Positions 17,496 to 26,178 of a stretch of 64,000 nucleotides of DNA are shown here, piece after piece. The notes under the pieces were generated by a model. The model worked only from the letters and a program-made list of their open reading frames with translations, did no database searches and was not told the origin of the DNA. Source of the DNA: Sediminibacillus halophilus (GTDB lineage Bacteria; Bacillota; Bacilli; Bacillales; Amphibacillaceae); contig NZ_FNHF01000001.1 in assembly GCF_900103695.1 (NCBI RefSeq), positions 186,001-250,000 of the forward strand. Reading direction: 5' to 3'. The position numbers and the translations under genes are program-made. The first letter of the stretch is position 1, and each line of letters opens with the position of its first letter.

Positions 17496-17696
17496 TTATT
17501 GTTTTGTTACATTAGCAGCTTGTGGTCCGCGTTCACCTTCGACAACTTCGAAAGTTACTTCTTGGCCTTCTTCTAATGTCTTGAATCCTTCTTCTTGGAT
17601 AGCAGAGTAATGGACAAATACGTCATTTCCATCCTCTAGCTGGATAAAACCATACCCTTTTTCTGCATTAAACCATTTTACTACACCATTTTGCAT
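17496..17696 (-). CDS. cspD: Cold-shock protein (CspB/CspD family)
   Basis: The 66-residue OB-fold RNA chaperone carries both RNP motifs: KGYGFIQ and VFVHYSAI. The start at ATG 17696 is set by AGGAGG and by homology. The longer upstream frame lies in the untranslated leader. A clear sigma-A promoter at 17840-17868 gives a 5' leader of about 135 bases, typical of csp genes whose leader RNA folds with temperature. The symbol is by position next to ypdP and is not proven. Confidence 0.93.
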   Translation of the reverse strand: MQNGVVKWFNAEKGYGFIQLEDGNDVFVHYSAIQEEGFKTLEEGQEVTFEVVEGERGPQAANVTKQ

Positions 17697-17839
17697 GTAA
17701 ATAATCCTCCTAAAAACCTGCACGTAACACGTGGAAATTTTACAAAAAAGATGGAAAACCGTCTCTCTTGAATGGTGCTCTTTGTTTAAAGGAAGCAACA
17801 TCAGTCAGGAAAGCTCTCTCACCTTATTTGCTTGAATCA

Positions 17840-17868
17840 AATATAGCGCATTTTTTCAGACTAGTCAA
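17840..17868 (-). promoter_or_regulatory. Sigma-A promoter of the cold-shock gene
   Basis: On the minus strand TTGACT (17868-17863) and TATATT (17845-17840) are separated by exactly 17 bases. Confidence 0.8.
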
Positions 17869-18018
17869 GGAAATCAACCATGAAGAACCCGGTTTGTCAA
17901 GGTACAATTTATCAACACTTTGCTTTGCTCGAGGAATGCTATTCTGGATGGTTGTCAGTAGATAATAACTCGAATGTATACTACCATGAATATAATCATG
18001 GTAGCGGAGGGAGAAGAA

Positions 18019-18873
18019 ATGACGATCAACATAGGAGTGACTGGTTGGGGGGACCATGAATCTCTTTATCCGGATAAAATAAATCCGCGCGACAAGCTTT
18101 CTATATACGGTTCCCATTTCCCGGTTGTGGAAGTAGATACTGCTTTTTATGCGATTCAGCCCCGGCGTAACTATCAAAAGTGGGTGAAGGAGACACCAGA
18201 ATGCTTTTCTTTTGTAATAAAGGCGTTTCAGCGCATGACCGGTCATGACCGCCAATCATTGACTGTTCAGGAAGCAAAGGAAATGTTTCAGTCTTATCGG
18301 GAATCGATTGAGCCCGTTGTGGAAGCAGGCAAACTGAATGCTGTGCTGTTCCAGTTTCCGCCATGGTTTGATGTTAGCAAAGAACATATTGCCAAACTCC
18401 GTAAAATAAAAGAATTGCTGCCCGATTTGCCACTTGCACTCGAATTCAGAAATCGGTCCTGGTTTAATGATAAGTACCGCGCAAACACTTTAGACTTCAT
18501 GCAGGAGGAAGGATGGATACATACGATATGCGATGAACCGCAAGCAGGAGAAGGATCGGTTCCGACCGTTTTGGAGCCAACTCATCCTGAAAAAACACTG
18601 ATCCGTTTCCACGGCAGGAATGTGCATGGTTGGAATCGTAATGGAAGAAGCGATTGGCGTGCTGTCCGATTCTTGTATCGTTATAATGAGCAGGAGCTGA
18701 TTGAGTGGAAAAACCACATTGAAAATCTTTCCAAAAAAACAAAGCACATCACAGTCCTCTTTAATAACAACTCGGGAGGAGATGCAGCCGATAATGCAAG
18801 ACAAATGATTGAATTATTGGGTATCAAGTACGAACATTTAAATCCTCGTCAGCTTGATTTTTTTAATTTTTGA
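18019..18873 (+). CDS. DUF72 family protein (YunF-like)
   Basis: This TIM-barrel-like conserved protein has no firmly known biochemical role. The 284 residues begin MTINIGVTGWGDHESLYP and include FYAIQPRRNYQKWVKETPECFSFVIKAFQ, LPLALEFRNRSWF and FNNNSGGDAADNARQMIELL, all hallmark DUF72 blocks. ATG 18019 follows GGAGGGAGAAG. The annotation could be extended upstream to 17974 but without support. The gene ends inside the upstream part of the next gene's leader. Confidence 0.88.
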   Translation: MTINIGVTGWGDHESLYPDKINPRDKLSIYGSHFPVVEVDTAFYAIQPRRNYQKWVKETPECFSFVIKAFQRMTGHDRQSLTVQEAKEMFQSYRESIEPVVEAGKLNAVLFQFPPWFDVSKEHIAKLRKIKELLPDLPLALEFRNRSWFNDKYRANTLDFMQEEGWIHTICDEPQAGEGSVPTVLEPTHPEKTLIRFHGRNVHGWNRNGRSDWRAVRFLYRYNEQELIEWKNHIENLSKKTKHITVLFNNNSGGDAADNARQMIELLGIKYEHLNPRQLDFFNF

Positions 18874-18889
18874 AAAGGGGCGTTTCCAT

Positions 18890-19510
18890 ATGAACCCAGT
18901 ACAATTGCGACAAATTGAAGCATTTGTCTATCAAAAATTCTGTAAGGAAGGGACCGGTCATGATTTCTCACATATGAAAAGAGTCGCCTCCATGGCATGC
19001 CAGCTTGCCGATCGGGAGAATGCTGATAAACGAGTTTCGGAAGCGGCTGGCTGGCTTCATGATATAACGGATGACAAATTAGTCGATGATCCGGCAGCCT
19101 CCAAGCTGGAACTTATTCAATTTTTGAAGAAGATTGGAATCAGGGAAGAAGAGCGTATTGCGATTGATGAAGCTATCGCTGATGTTTCTTATCGTAATGG
19201 CCACAAACAGCCAAAAACGTTGGAGGGACAGATTGTCCAGGATGCAGACCGACTTGACGCAATCGGCGCAGTTGGAATAGCCCGTGCTTTCGCTTTTGGT
19301 GGAGCACACGGCCGATTGATCCACGAGGAAGGAAATGACCAGACGACCATTCAGCATTTTTATGAAAAATTATTATTATTGAAGGACTTAATGAATACTG
19401 ATTCCGCAGCAATGATTGCAAAGGAGCGGCATGAATTCATGAAAGACTTTCTGCGTCAATTTCATTTGGAATGGGAACGCAAAGGAGAGTCGAGAGCCGA
19501 ACCATTCTAG
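18890..19510 (+). CDS. ypgQ: HD-domain phosphohydrolase (YpgQ-like)
   Basis: This HD superfamily metal-dependent hydrolase is related to B. subtilis YpgQ, which hydrolyses nucleoside triphosphates in vitro. Metal ligands are visible as the His in GHDFSHMKRV, the HD pair in AGWLHDITDD and the Asp in VQDADRLDAIGAVGIARAF. ATG 18890 follows AAAGGGG; the longer frame from 18854 overlaps the previous gene. Length 206 residues fits the family. Confidence 0.88.
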   Translation: MNPVQLRQIEAFVYQKFCKEGTGHDFSHMKRVASMACQLADRENADKRVSEAAGWLHDITDDKLVDDPAASKLELIQFLKKIGIREEERIAIDEAIADVSYRNGHKQPKTLEGQIVQDADRLDAIGAVGIARAFAFGGAHGRLIHEEGNDQTTIQHFYEKLLLLKDLMNTDSAAMIAKERHEFMKDFLRQFHLEWERKGESRAEPF

Positions 19511-19555
19511 AAAAGGTACATAAGAAAGGCATGGAGTCTTGCACTGCTAATAAAG

Positions 19556-19672
19556 AAAACTCGCCCACCCCCGACAAGCTTAAGCAATGTCTCGGAGTGG
19601 TGTACTTGCCACACGGAGAAATGGCTTAAGACTTCAAGGGGTAGGCGCAGTAGCTGGACAACAACATCGGAA
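19556..19672. repeat. Intergenic repeat, family 2, diverged copy
   Basis: The segment contains CCCCGACAAGC, CTTAAGAC-TCAAGGGGTAGGCGC and AGTAGCTGGACAAC. The last two blocks align with the copy at 37505-37690. Internal arms GGCTTAAG and CTTAAGC can pair. No coding potential is seen. Confidence 0.6.
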
Positions 19673-19705
19673 CTTATCCCTTCTGACCTTATAAAAAACA
19701 GATAA

Positions 19706-20794
19706 TCAAGGCTGTATGCTTACACGTTTTGCGCCGAGATAGCGAGGATTCCAGTATGGGTTTTCCATGTCACTTATTTCGACACCTCGTGATTCACCGG
19801 CATGAAGAAATTTTCCGTCGCCGACGTAGATCCCCATGTGTGATGGTCCTTGTTTATAGGTCTCAAAAAAAACAAAGTCGCCTATCGAAGGAGATTCGAC
19901 CGGTTTACTTGCATTCCATAATTCATTGACCGTCCGTGGAAGCTTTATTCCATGGGTTTGATAAATGTATTGAATTAAACCGCTGCAATCGAACCCGTCC
20001 GGCGATGTACCGCCCCAAGTGTACGGGGAGCCAATCAATTGTTTCGCGGTCTGAATGACTGCTGCGGGTTCGACAGCTGCTGCTGCCTTTTTTGCCGGCT
20101 TAGGTATTGTTTTTTCTGGTTCTTCTACTTTTTCCGTTTTCTCTGTTGTAGAATGGGCTGTTTGTTCTGGCTCTGGCTTCGCGTGTTCCGGTAAATCTTC
20201 CTTTGCTTCAACTGATTCATTCTTTTTGGCGAAGAATGCTTCGATGGTAGCATCATCGACTCTTTCTTCAGGCGTAACCCCGTTATCTCTTTGGAAAGCA
20301 AGCAACGCTTGGGCTGTCACCGGTCCGAAAATACCATCGACTTCCATTTCATAGTACCCGAAGTACTGGAGGGCATTTTGTATCTTTTCGATATCCTTTC
20401 CTGTTTCGCCAGGATAAAGGGCTGCGTCTATTTCCCTTAAAGGAGTCAATTGTTCATTTCTTTCTTCTACAATCAATTTCTCTACGGTCTGTTTGTCTGC
20501 TCTTCCAGAGACCATCAAATCATGTTCTTTTTGAAATTTTTTCAGGGCATATTCTGTATATATACCGAAATCTCCATCGATGGGTTGAGAAAAAAAAGAC
20601 AGATTGGCCAATTTATGCTGCAAAATTTTCACGGATTGATTATGCTGGCCGTAATAGAGCGTATTGGATTCTTTGATCATTTGATTTTCTAAAACAGGAT
20701 ATGCGTCTACATAAAAAGCAAATGGCTGGGTCAGCACAAAACCATAAGACATTGAATGCTTGACAACATGTTGAACACTCGCTTCAGTAAGCAT
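19706..20794 (-). CDS. NlpC/P60 endopeptidase with two peptidoglycan-binding domains
   Basis: This is a cell-wall hydrolase. Residues about 45-110 and 125-190 are two PG_binding_1 repeats (LYYGQHNQSVKILQHKLANL and LYPGETGKDIEKIQNALQYFGYY). A Pro/Glu/Lys-rich linker follows, then an NlpC/P60 domain with the catalytic Cys in FDCSGLIQY, a His in GPSHMGIYVGDGKFLHAG and a second His after it. The N-terminus has no textbook signal peptide, only a weak hydrophobic stretch, so export is unclear. AAAGGGG supports ATG 20794. It is monocistronic and divergent from the next gene. Confidence 0.85.
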   Translation of the reverse strand: MLTEASVQHVVKHSMSYGFVLTQPFAFYVDAYPVLENQMIKESNTLYYGQHNQSVKILQHKLANLSFFSQPIDGDFGIYTEYALKKFQKEHDLMVSGRADKQTVEKLIVEERNEQLTPLREIDAALYPGETGKDIEKIQNALQYFGYYEMEVDGIFGPVTAQALLAFQRDNGVTPEERVDDATIEAFFAKKNESVEAKEDLPEHAKPEPEQTAHSTTEKTEKVEEPEKTIPKPAKKAAAAVEPAAVIQTAKQLIGSPYTWGGTSPDGFDCSGLIQYIYQTHGIKLPRTVNELWNASKPVESPSIGDFVFFETYKQGPSHMGIYVGDGKFLHAGESRGVEISDMENPYWNPRYLGAKRVSIQP

Positions 20795-20957
20795 GCCAAA
20801 ACCCCTTTCCGATTTGTGCTCTTAACAAGATGTATGTAGAATGAACGGGAATATGATTGTATTTCGTAACCGAAATACAATTGTAATATGTTAAGATAGA
20901 GATACCACTTATGATGAAAGCATTTTTGACGAAGTACGATTGTCCTGATTACAGAAA

Positions 20958-21710
20958 ATGAAACATGTTAACCGATTGATAAAACCGGCAATAGTTATTT
21001 TTATCTTTTTATTTTTTCCATTTATCGACATTACCAAACCATTTCACGGCATAACGCTTAACAAGGCAAGTGGCAGTGATTATGTTCAACTTTTACAACA
21101 ACTGGACAACTATGATTTGTTGGATGAAATCGTCGTTGTTCCAGAAAATCCGGACAACCCTGCTGCTGTCGCAGGAATGGTGACCAGGCTCAATCATATT
21201 GACCGTAACCTGTTGCAGCTTTTGGCTTCACAACAGGTGAAAGTTCGATTGTTTGAAGGCCGATTGACAGATGAACCGTTGTTATACCACTTGAAATGGA
21301 AACAACCGAGGGGATGGGAACAGGATGCAACGTGGGAAGAAGTACCCGGATCCGGGGGTGGATGGCTCGTATCCGCAAAAATAGGTGCCAGCCAGCCGGG
21401 AAACGGCCATGGGGCATTCAACTTAGAGTTGCATGAAACCGGGCACACCATTTATCGGTTACTAGAAACCATGCCTGCTTTGGCGGAGGAAATGGATGAA
21501 AACTGGAAGGAAGAAGCAGCACACTTGTTTCCAAGGGATGATTATTTTCTTACATATCCTTCTGAATACTTTGCCGAAGTGTTTGCTTTTTATTATGCAG
21601 GAAAAAGATCGAAGCAGATAATTTCAGAAAAAGCGCCGCAGACATATCGGTTTTTTACCAAGTTAAAGCAACTGGATTTATCTTCGGTCCCTCAATATTA
21701 TTTCAATTGA
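20958..21710 (+). CDS. Anthrax-lethal-factor-like zinc metalloprotease (M34/ATLF fold)
   Basis: A signal-anchor or signal peptide (KPAIVIFIFLFFPFIDI) is followed by about 220 residues with the zinc motif HETGH near residue 160. After about 45 residues comes YPSEYFAEVFAFYY, whose Tyr and Glu correspond to the third zinc ligand region of lethal factor (EFFAEAF type). This pattern marks the ATLF superfamily that includes Pro-Pro endopeptidases. It is probably secreted or membrane-tethered and metal-dependent. It replaces ypjP beside thyA-dfrA. Substrates are unknown. Confidence 0.75.
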   Translation: MKHVNRLIKPAIVIFIFLFFPFIDITKPFHGITLNKASGSDYVQLLQQLDNYDLLDEIVVVPENPDNPAAVAGMVTRLNHIDRNLLQLLASQQVKVRLFEGRLTDEPLLYHLKWKQPRGWEQDATWEEVPGSGGGWLVSAKIGASQPGNGHGAFNLELHETGHTIYRLLETMPALAEEMDENWKEEAAHLFPRDDYFLTYPSEYFAEVFAFYYAGKRSKQIISEKAPQTYRFFTKLKQLDLSSVPQYYFN

Positions 21711-21730
21711 CGAAAGGAATTTGATTTTAG

Positions 21731-22690
21731 ATGACTAGTGGAGAACAAGCTTATCTAGATTTATGCAAAACCGTTTTAGAGAAAGGAAACAAAAAACAGG
21801 ATAGGACCAATACCGGAACCCTATCGGTGTTTGGTCATCAAATGCGTTTCGACTTGAAGGAAGGTTTTCCTTTACTTACAACAAAGCGTGTTCCGTTCCG
21901 TCTCATCGCCAGTGAATTGTTGTGGTTCATCAAAGGAGATACAAATATTCGTTATCTGTTGAAGCATAACAACAACATTTGGAATGAATGGGCCTTTAAA
22001 ACGTGGGTGGAAAGTGACGACTACCAAGGTCCTGATATGAAGGATTTTGGCCATCGAAGTCAACAGGACGAGCAGTTCCGTTCCATTTACCAACAACAGA
22101 TGGATACCTTTAAACAGAGAATTTTAACAGATGATGTTTTTGCAGCAAAATATGGCGATTTAGGGTCGGTTTACGGGCGTCAATGGCGTGCCTGGGCTAC
22201 ATCAAGAGGAGAAACCATTGACCAGCTAGCCGAAGTGATAGAAGCGATTAAAACAAACCCGGATTCCAGACGGCATATCGTTACCGCTTGGAATCCAGAG
22301 GATGTACCAGGGAATATGGCACTGCCGCCATGCCACACCATGTTTCAGTTTTATGTTGCGGATGGGAAACTCTCGTGTCAGCTTTATCAGCGAAGCGGTG
22401 ATATCTTCTTAGGCGTACCGTTCAACATTGCCAGTTACGCTCTCCTGACACACCTGGTTGCGTTTGAATGCGGCCTTGAAGCAGGGGAATTTATTCATAC
22501 ACTTGGAGATGCTCATATCTATAGCAATCATCTTGAGCAAGTAAACACGCAACTGGAACGAACTCCTTACCGGTTTCCAGAATTGGAAATCAATTCGGAG
22601 GCCGATTCTATTTTCACGATTGAATTGGAAGATTTACACATCAAGGACTATGAATCACATCCGCCGATAAAGGCACCGGTGGCGGTTTAA
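21731..22690 (+). CDS. thyA: Thymidylate synthase (long, Lactobacillus casei-type)
   Basis: The enzyme makes dTMP from dUMP with methylene-tetrahydrofolate. The 319 residues include [27 protein letters not shown], an insertion of about 50 residues (near 85-135) as in the L. casei enzyme, GRQWRAW, the active cysteine in [12 protein letters not shown] and the [22 protein letters not shown] block. The next gene is dihydrofolate reductase, 17 bases downstream, a functional pair that regenerates the folate cofactor. Confidence 0.96.
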   Translation: MTSGEQAYLDLCKTVLEKGNKKQDRTNTGTLSVFGHQMRFDLKEGFPLLTTKRVPFRLIASELLWFIKGDTNIRYLLKHNNNIWNEWAFKTWVESDDYQGPDMKDFGHRSQQDEQFRSIYQQQMDTFKQRILTDDVFAAKYGDLGSVYGRQWRAWATSRGETIDQLAEVIEAIKTNPDSRRHIVTAWNPEDVPGNMALPPCHTMFQFYVADGKLSCQLYQRSGDIFLGVPFNIASYALLTHLVAFECGLEAGEFIHTLGDAHIYSNHLEQVNTQLERTPYRFPELEINSEADSIFTIELEDLHIKDYESHPPIKAPVAV

Positions 22691-22707
22691 AGTGGAGGGA
22701 TAATGCG

Positions 22708-23208
22708 ATGATTTCACTGCTTTACGCGATGGATCGGAATAGAGTGATAGGGTATCAAAGCGATTTGCCTTGGAGGCTTCCGAATGACTTGAAGTTTTTC
22801 AAACAAATGACTACTGGCAACACGATTATTATGGGAAGAAAGACGTTTGCATCCATGAACGGCCCCCTTCCGAATCGTGAAAATGTGATTGTCACAAACG
22901 ACGAAAGCTTTCAGGCGGGTGACTGCCCGATTCTTCATTCTGTTGAGGAAATTGTCAAATGGAATGAAAAGGATCCGGATACTGAACTATTTGTTATCGG
23001 CGGCGGAGAAATTTTTCGTCAAGTATTGCCATATGCAGACCGGATGTACATGACTTACATTGATGAAACATTTCCTGGAGACACGTTTTTCCCTGCATAT
23101 AACGAAAAGGATTGGAAGTTGACGAAAAAAATTCAAGGGGAAAAAAATGATCGCAATCCATATGATTATTATTTCCTGCAATACGACCGGGTAGGACGGA
23201 ATAGTTAG
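22708..23208 (+). CDS. dfrA: Dihydrofolate reductase
   Basis: The enzyme reduces the dihydrofolate produced by thymidylate synthase. The 166 residues show MISLLYAMDRNRVIGYQSDLPWRLPNDLKFFK with the catalytic acid Asp, GNTIIMGRKTFASM for NADPH and the folate tail, and FVIGGGEIFRQVLPYADRMYMTYI. GTGGAGGG precedes ATG 22708. Confidence 0.96.
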   Translation: MISLLYAMDRNRVIGYQSDLPWRLPNDLKFFKQMTTGNTIIMGRKTFASMNGPLPNRENVIVTNDESFQAGDCPILHSVEEIVKWNEKDPDTELFVIGGGEIFRQVLPYADRMYMTYIDETFPGDTFFPAYNEKDWKLTKKIQGEKNDRNPYDYYFLQYDRVGRNS

Positions 23209-23366
23209 TCTTCTTTCATACACTGGTCCTTTGAAATTTCGTAAAATTAGTGACGGTGGAGGACAGGCGGTAAAAAAAGTGGTAAGATGTACGTGAAAAG
23301 CATACCCTTTTGGTTTGATGGAAGATGTACAAACAGGTTAATTTCACAATGAGTAGGTGATGATAA

Positions 23367-23567
23367 ATGTTGACAAGCATTGGAATACCGGGTTTAATTC
23401 TGATATTGATCATCGTGTTGATCATTTTCGGACCAAAAAAGTTGCCTGAAATAGGCAAAGCAACCGGGCAGACGTTAAAAGAATTTAAAAATTCTACGAA
23501 AGATTTAACAGAACCGTTCGATGAATATACCAAAAAAGAGTCTTCTGACGACGTCGAGAGAAAATAA
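23367..23567 (+). CDS. tatA: Twin-arginine translocase subunit TatA (first copy)
   Basis: This is a pore-forming subunit of the Tat export system for folded proteins. The 66 residues have one N-terminal transmembrane helix ([30 protein letters not shown]), the hinge FGP, then an amphipathic helix and acidic tail. GTAGGTGATG precedes ATG 23367. It is followed by a second TatA gene and by TatC in the same direction. Confidence 0.93.
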   Translation: MLTSIGIPGLILILIIVLIIFGPKKLPEIGKATGQTLKEFKNSTKDLTEPFDEYTKKESSDDVERK

Positions 23568-23585
23568 GAAGTGGAGTGATTCCAT

Positions 23586-23771
23586 ATGTTTAGTAATATA
23601 GGTTTTCCAGGACTGATCCTCATATTGGTTATTTCGCTAATTGTGTTCGGGCCATCCAAGCTTCCGGAAATCGGCAAAGCGGTGGGAAGCTCTTTGAGAG
23701 AATTCAAAAAAGCTACAAGGGATATCATCTCGGATGAGGACTCGAAAAAAGTGGAAGAGAAACAAAAGTAA
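23586..23771 (+). CDS. tatA: Twin-arginine translocase subunit TatA (second copy)
   Basis: A 61-residue paralog of the gene before it, 18 bases downstream, has the same membrane helix, the [23 protein letters not shown] hinge and amphipathic helix, and a shorter tail. AGTGGAGTG precedes ATG 23586. The tandem pair points to duplication and possibly specialised mixed complexes with the single TatC. Confidence 0.92.
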   Translation: MFSNIGFPGLILILVISLIVFGPSKLPEIGKAVGSSLREFKKATRDIISDEDSKKVEEKQK

Positions 23772-23909
23772 TAGTACCTGTTGACGTATGACTGCTTCTC
23801 GTTTTTTCTGAATATAGAAAGTGATGGGGCGTAGAATCGCCGGATTGTGTGCGATGAAGGTGTAGGGACAAGGTCCTTGCATCTTCTTTTTGAGAAAGGG
23901 GGCTGTTTT

Positions 23910-24662
23910 TTGTCCGGATCAGCTGATTATGAAAAAGAAATGAATATGACAGAACATTTAACGGAATTGCGCAAACGATTGATTTGGACAGCGGTTGTTT
24001 TTATTGTTTTTTTTATTGTCGGTTTTGTGTTTGTCCGTGATATTTACGGTTTTTTTGTCAATGATCTTGATTTCACCTTGAATGTAATCAGTCCAGGAGA
24101 AATTATCTGGATATACTTTACCATGGCTTCTGTGGTGGCAGTCGTAGGCACAATTCCGTTTTTCTGCTTGCAGGCATGGCTGTTTGTGCGGCCAGGACTT
24201 ACACCTAAAGAGAGAAAAGTATCCTTATCTTATATTCCGGCAACCTTTTTATTGTTTATCGGCGGGCTTGCCTTCGGATATTATGTATTTATTGATCTGA
24301 TATTGCCGTTTCTGTTGTCGCTAAACGATGGGATGTTCAATGAGATTTTCACGGTGGATAAATATTTTCGCTTTTTACTCCGGGTCACTCTTCCTTTTGC
24401 GATTTTATTCGAGATCCCGATCATTACGATGTTTTTGACCAGTCTAGGAATATTGACACCGGATTTTATGCGAAAAACGAGAAAATACGCTTATTTAATC
24501 TTGATTATTATCGGAACGATGATTTCGCCGCCGGATTTTGTTTTGCAAATTGTCGTCGCGGTGCCACTAATCGTATTGTATGAGATAAGCATTTTCCTTT
24601 CAGCTTTTACTTTTCGCAAAAAGCAAAGAAAGCATGAAGCATTTATGGACAGCGATGACTAA
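23910..24662 (+). CDS. tatC: Twin-arginine translocase subunit TatC
   Basis: TatC is the receptor that binds twin-arginine signal peptides. There are six membrane segments in 250 residues, with MTEHLTELRKRLIW at the N-terminus (conserved cytosolic Glu and Arg), FFCLQAWLFVRPGLTPKERK and a YAYLIIGTMISPPDFVLQ-like segment (ISPPD). I chose TTG 23910 because AAAGGGGG lies at proper distance; ATG 23940 is an alternative. The track-like longer frame from 23847 has no ribosome site. Confidence 0.92.
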   Translation: MSGSADYEKEMNMTEHLTELRKRLIWTAVVFIVFFIVGFVFVRDIYGFFVNDLDFTLNVISPGEIIWIYFTMASVVAVVGTIPFFCLQAWLFVRPGLTPKERKVSLSYIPATFLLFIGGLAFGYYVFIDLILPFLLSLNDGMFNEIFTVDKYFRFLLRVTLPFAILFEIPIITMFLTSLGILTPDFMRKTRKYAYLILIIIGTMISPPDFVLQIVVAVPLIVLYEISIFLSAFTFRKKQRKHEAFMDSDD

Positions 24663-24692
24663 TCCCGATCGATGGAAATGGAGGTGAGAGGA

Positions 24693-24911
24693 TTGCGTTC
24701 CTTTTATCACTATATGATGCGGTACCGTGGCTCCGGTCCAAAGACAGACGAACGTCGTCTGGCCGACTGGATGTTCGAGGCTCACGATTTCCCGAAACAA
24801 TCTACTTCCTATGATGAAGTCAGTCGTTACTTAGAGTGGAATATTCCTTTTACGGAAGCAACCCAGGTCTTCGACCGGCTATGGGAAGATTACTTGATGA
24901 ATGAAGGTTAA
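24693..24911 (+). CDS. YozE-like small protein (UPF0346)
   Basis: The 72 residues starting LRSFYHYMMRYRG, with FPKQSTSYDEVSRYLEWN and FDRLWEDYL, match the YozE SAM-like family of unknown function. TTG 24693 is the likely start, set by GGAGGTGAGAGGA and by homology. It lies 30 bases after tatC and before a terminator. Confidence 0.8.
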   Translation: MRSFYHYMMRYRGSGPKTDERRLADWMFEAHDFPKQSTSYDEVSRYLEWNIPFTEATQVFDRLWEDYLMNEG

Positions 24912-24920
24912 TTGCATACC

Positions 24921-24949
24921 AAAAAGCCCTGCTTGCAGGGCTTTTTTTC
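24921..24949 (+). terminator. Terminator after the tat genes
   Basis: AAAAGCCCTGC (24922-24932) pairs with 24935-24945 around two bases and is followed by T7. Confidence 0.9.
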
Positions 24950-25022
24950 GTCAGCTAAAGAAGTTATTTCACATGCCCGGCAGACAAGAACATGCTAAAA
25001 TGACAACTATGGAGGGATTTAC

Positions 25023-26177
25023 GTGAAAATTTTACATACTGCTGACTGGCACTTAGGTAAAATCGTTAATAGTGTGCATATGACAGAGGATCAAGCTTAT
25101 ATGCTTGATAGAATGATAGAAATGATCCGAGCAGAAAAACCGGACGTGGTTATTATTGCTGGAGATTTATATGATCGATCGGTACCGCCGAAAGAAGCGG
25201 TCGAATTGCTGAACAGGGTGTTGACGACCATTGTAACGGAATTAAAAATACCTGTTTTAGCCGTTTCAGGTAATCATGATAGTCCGGACAGGCTCGATTT
25301 CGGCAGTAGTATATTCCGTTCACAGCAGTTGTTTATTGAAACGAAGCTAAAGGGAGGATTAGATCCTGTTACGCTTTACGATGAACACGGACCAATCCAC
25401 TTTCATTTAATTCCCTATATGGAACCTGCTGATGCTCGTGCTTATTTTCAGGATGACAGTATTCAGAGCCATCAGAAAGCGATGGAGGCCGTTATTACCC
25501 ATATTGAAAAACGACATGATATGGAAGAACGGCATGTTTTCATTGGCCATGCGTTTTTAGCCGGTGGTATGGAATCCGAATCGGAAGAACGGTTATCGAT
25601 GATTGGAGGAAGTCCGTATATCGATGCCGGGTTGTTTAAAAATTTTTCTTATGTAGCACTTGGTCATCTCCATCAGCCACAACGGGTTACAGATGATAAC
25701 ATCCGCTATAGCGGCTCGCTGCTTAAATATTCTTTCTCTGAAGCAAATCAGAAAAAGTCGGTTACCCTTTTGGAAATCGATAAAGATGGCGTCGTGGATA
25801 GACAGTATCTTCCCCTCACGCCGAGAAGAGATATGCGGGTAGTGGAGGGATATTTTGACGAATTATTGGAAGGAAGCAAAGAGTTCCCCGAAGAAGATTA
25901 CCTGCATATACGACTTTTGGATGATGGCCAGCTAGTCGATCCGATGGGCAAATTAAGAAAGCGATATCCGAACATTCTCCGCCTGGAACGTCAAGTGCTT
26001 AATTCCCAGATGCAGCTGAACGATTTAAACAAAATACGAGAAAAACAAAAAATGTCCCATACGGAATTATTTGAAACATTTTATAAGGAGATGAAAGGGG
26101 AAGCGATTCCGGAATCGCGCAGGGAACAGATGAATCAAGTTGTCCAATTGTTGATGGATCAGGAGAGGGGGAAGTAA
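25023..26177 (+). CDS. sbcD: DNA repair exonuclease SbcD (Mre11-like)
   Basis: SbcD is the nuclease subunit of SbcCD, which opens DNA hairpins and protein-blocked ends. The 384 residues have metallophosphoesterase motifs: TADWHLGK, IAGDLYDRSVPP, VSGNHDSPDRL, IGHAFLAGG and ALGHLHQPQ. Start is GTG 25023 after GGAGGGA. One base separates its stop from sbcC, so they are an operon. Confidence 0.95.
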   Translation: MKILHTADWHLGKIVNSVHMTEDQAYMLDRMIEMIRAEKPDVVIIAGDLYDRSVPPKEAVELLNRVLTTIVTELKIPVLAVSGNHDSPDRLDFGSSIFRSQQLFIETKLKGGLDPVTLYDEHGPIHFHLIPYMEPADARAYFQDDSIQSHQKAMEAVITHIEKRHDMEERHVFIGHAFLAGGMESESEERLSMIGGSPYIDAGLFKNFSYVALGHLHQPQRVTDDNIRYSGSLLKYSFSEANQKKSVTLLEIDKDGVVDRQYLPLTPRRDMRVVEGYFDELLEGSKEFPEEDYLHIRLLDDGQLVDPMGKLRKRYPNILRLERQVLNSQMQLNDLNKIREKQKMSHTELFETFYKEMKGEAIPESRREQMNQVVQLLMDQERGK

Positions 26178-26178
26178 C

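Noticed and set aside
23216..23728. 170-codon minus-strand frame over the tatA genes
   Set aside because: Antisense to two clear TatA genes; the translated pattern mirrors their membrane segments.
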